From an uncultured Clostridia bacterium (GTDB taxonomy: Bacteria; Bacillota_A; Clostridia; Christensenellales; CAG-138), in contig CAMNHT010000015.1 of the NCBI GenBank assembly GCA_946539625.1, forward strand, positions 1-13,105: a DNA stretch of 13,105 bases. Direction: 5' to 3'. A program made the translations under genes and the position numbers. Below the pieces are notes generated by a model, which did not search any database, was not told the origin of the DNA, and worked only from the letters and a program-made list of their open reading frames with translations. Of the stretch, positions 12,899 through 13,105 are shown in pieces. The number at the start of each line of letters is the position of its first letter. Within the stretch, counting starts at the first letter, position 1.

Positions 12899-13105
12899 TC
12901 GGCTTCCTCCTCTCCGTCCGGCAGCGGAAGCGCTGTAAGGTCCTCGTAAACGAGATCCCCGAACGCCTTCTTTCCGACGCGCGTGCATGCGCGAAGGAGC
13001 CGGATCGCGGGATTTATCAGCTTCGAACGCTTCGGCGTTCTGCCCTGCTGCCGCATGGCGTGTTCGATCAGATCGCAGGTTGCGATCGGTTCCGGTTCCT
13101 GCGGG
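12895..13105 (-). CDS. C-terminal end of an unrecognised protein (start beyond right edge)
   Basis: An open minus-strand frame enters from the right edge and ends with TGA at 12895-12897, overlapping the next ATG. About 70 residues are visible: EPIATCDLIEHAMRQQ, then a basic stretch (GRTPKRSKLINPAIRLLRA), KKAFGDLVYEDL and an acidic tail (DGEEEAE). I do not recognise a family from this fragment. The basic, probably helical stretch recalls membrane-contacting tails of glycosyltransferases, but that is weak. The ATGA overlap, and a ribosome site for the next gene embedded in its last codons, show that it belongs to the same operon and is being translated. Confidence 0.75.
   Translation of the reverse strand, partial: PQEPEPIATCDLIEHAMRQQGRTPKRSKLINPAIRLLRACTRVGKKAFGDLVYEDLTALPLPDGEEEAE

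Noticed and set aside
12899..12988. A 30-residue N-terminal extension of the first GT2 protein
   Set aside because: It is Arg/Gly-rich, lies inside the upstream coding frame, and the internal ATG at 12898 has a strong ribosome site and sits at the conserved start of the fold.

Overview
The window reads as chromosomal DNA of a Gram-positive (monoderm) Bacillota, most likely a GC-rich uncultured member of the Clostridia. The basis is an LCP-family wall-polymer ligase, a CDP-glycerol glycerophosphotransferase-like enzyme, a YitT-family membrane protein, purine-rich Shine-Dalgarno sites before most genes, and base composition clearly above 50 % GC with many long antisense shadow frames. No rRNA, tRNA, IS element, CRISPR array or phage gene was seen.

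Region 1 (1-1338). A YitT-family membrane protein gene (minus strand, cut by the left edge) diverges from a small DUF4234 membrane protein gene (plus strand). The gap between them holds two good sigma-A-type promoters, one per strand. A strong hairpin with T/A tracts at about 1282-1309 closes the plus-strand gene and probably also the converging minus-strand genes.

Region 2 (1339-3871, minus strand). A three-gene unit in transcriptional order: an exported phosphodiester glycosidase (NAGPA/DUF2233 family), an easily missed 35-residue single-span membrane microprotein, and an LCP (LytR-CpsA-Psr) transferase with an unusual second membrane span. These act at or outside the membrane, where LCP proteins join lipid-linked polymers to peptidoglycan.

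Region 3 (4108-13105, minus strand). A tightly packed operon, mostly with 4-base start/stop overlaps or very short gaps, whose promoter lies beyond the right edge. In transcriptional order: the C-terminus of an unrecognised protein; a GT2 glycosyltransferase; a TagB/TagF-like CDP-glycerol glycerophosphotransferase; the permease and ATPase of a Wzm/Wzt (TagG/TagH)-type polysaccharide ABC exporter; a second GT2 enzyme; a 989-residue fusion of a polysaccharide pyruvyltransferase and a MenD-like thiamine-diphosphate enzyme; and an NAD(P)-dependent SDR epimerase/reductase. Together they look like the assembly and export part of an ABC-dependent, glycerophosphate-containing and possibly pyruvylated wall glycopolymer. 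Region 2 would supply the surface attachment and perhaps turnover steps.

The most unusual item is the pyruvyltransferase/MenD-like fusion. Its TPP-binding parts are intact, but the positions that bind isochorismate in true MenD are replaced. It is followed directly by an SDR gene and carries a well-placed internal ribosome-binding site at the domain boundary. It may catalyse an undescribed TPP-dependent step in making or decorating a surface sugar.
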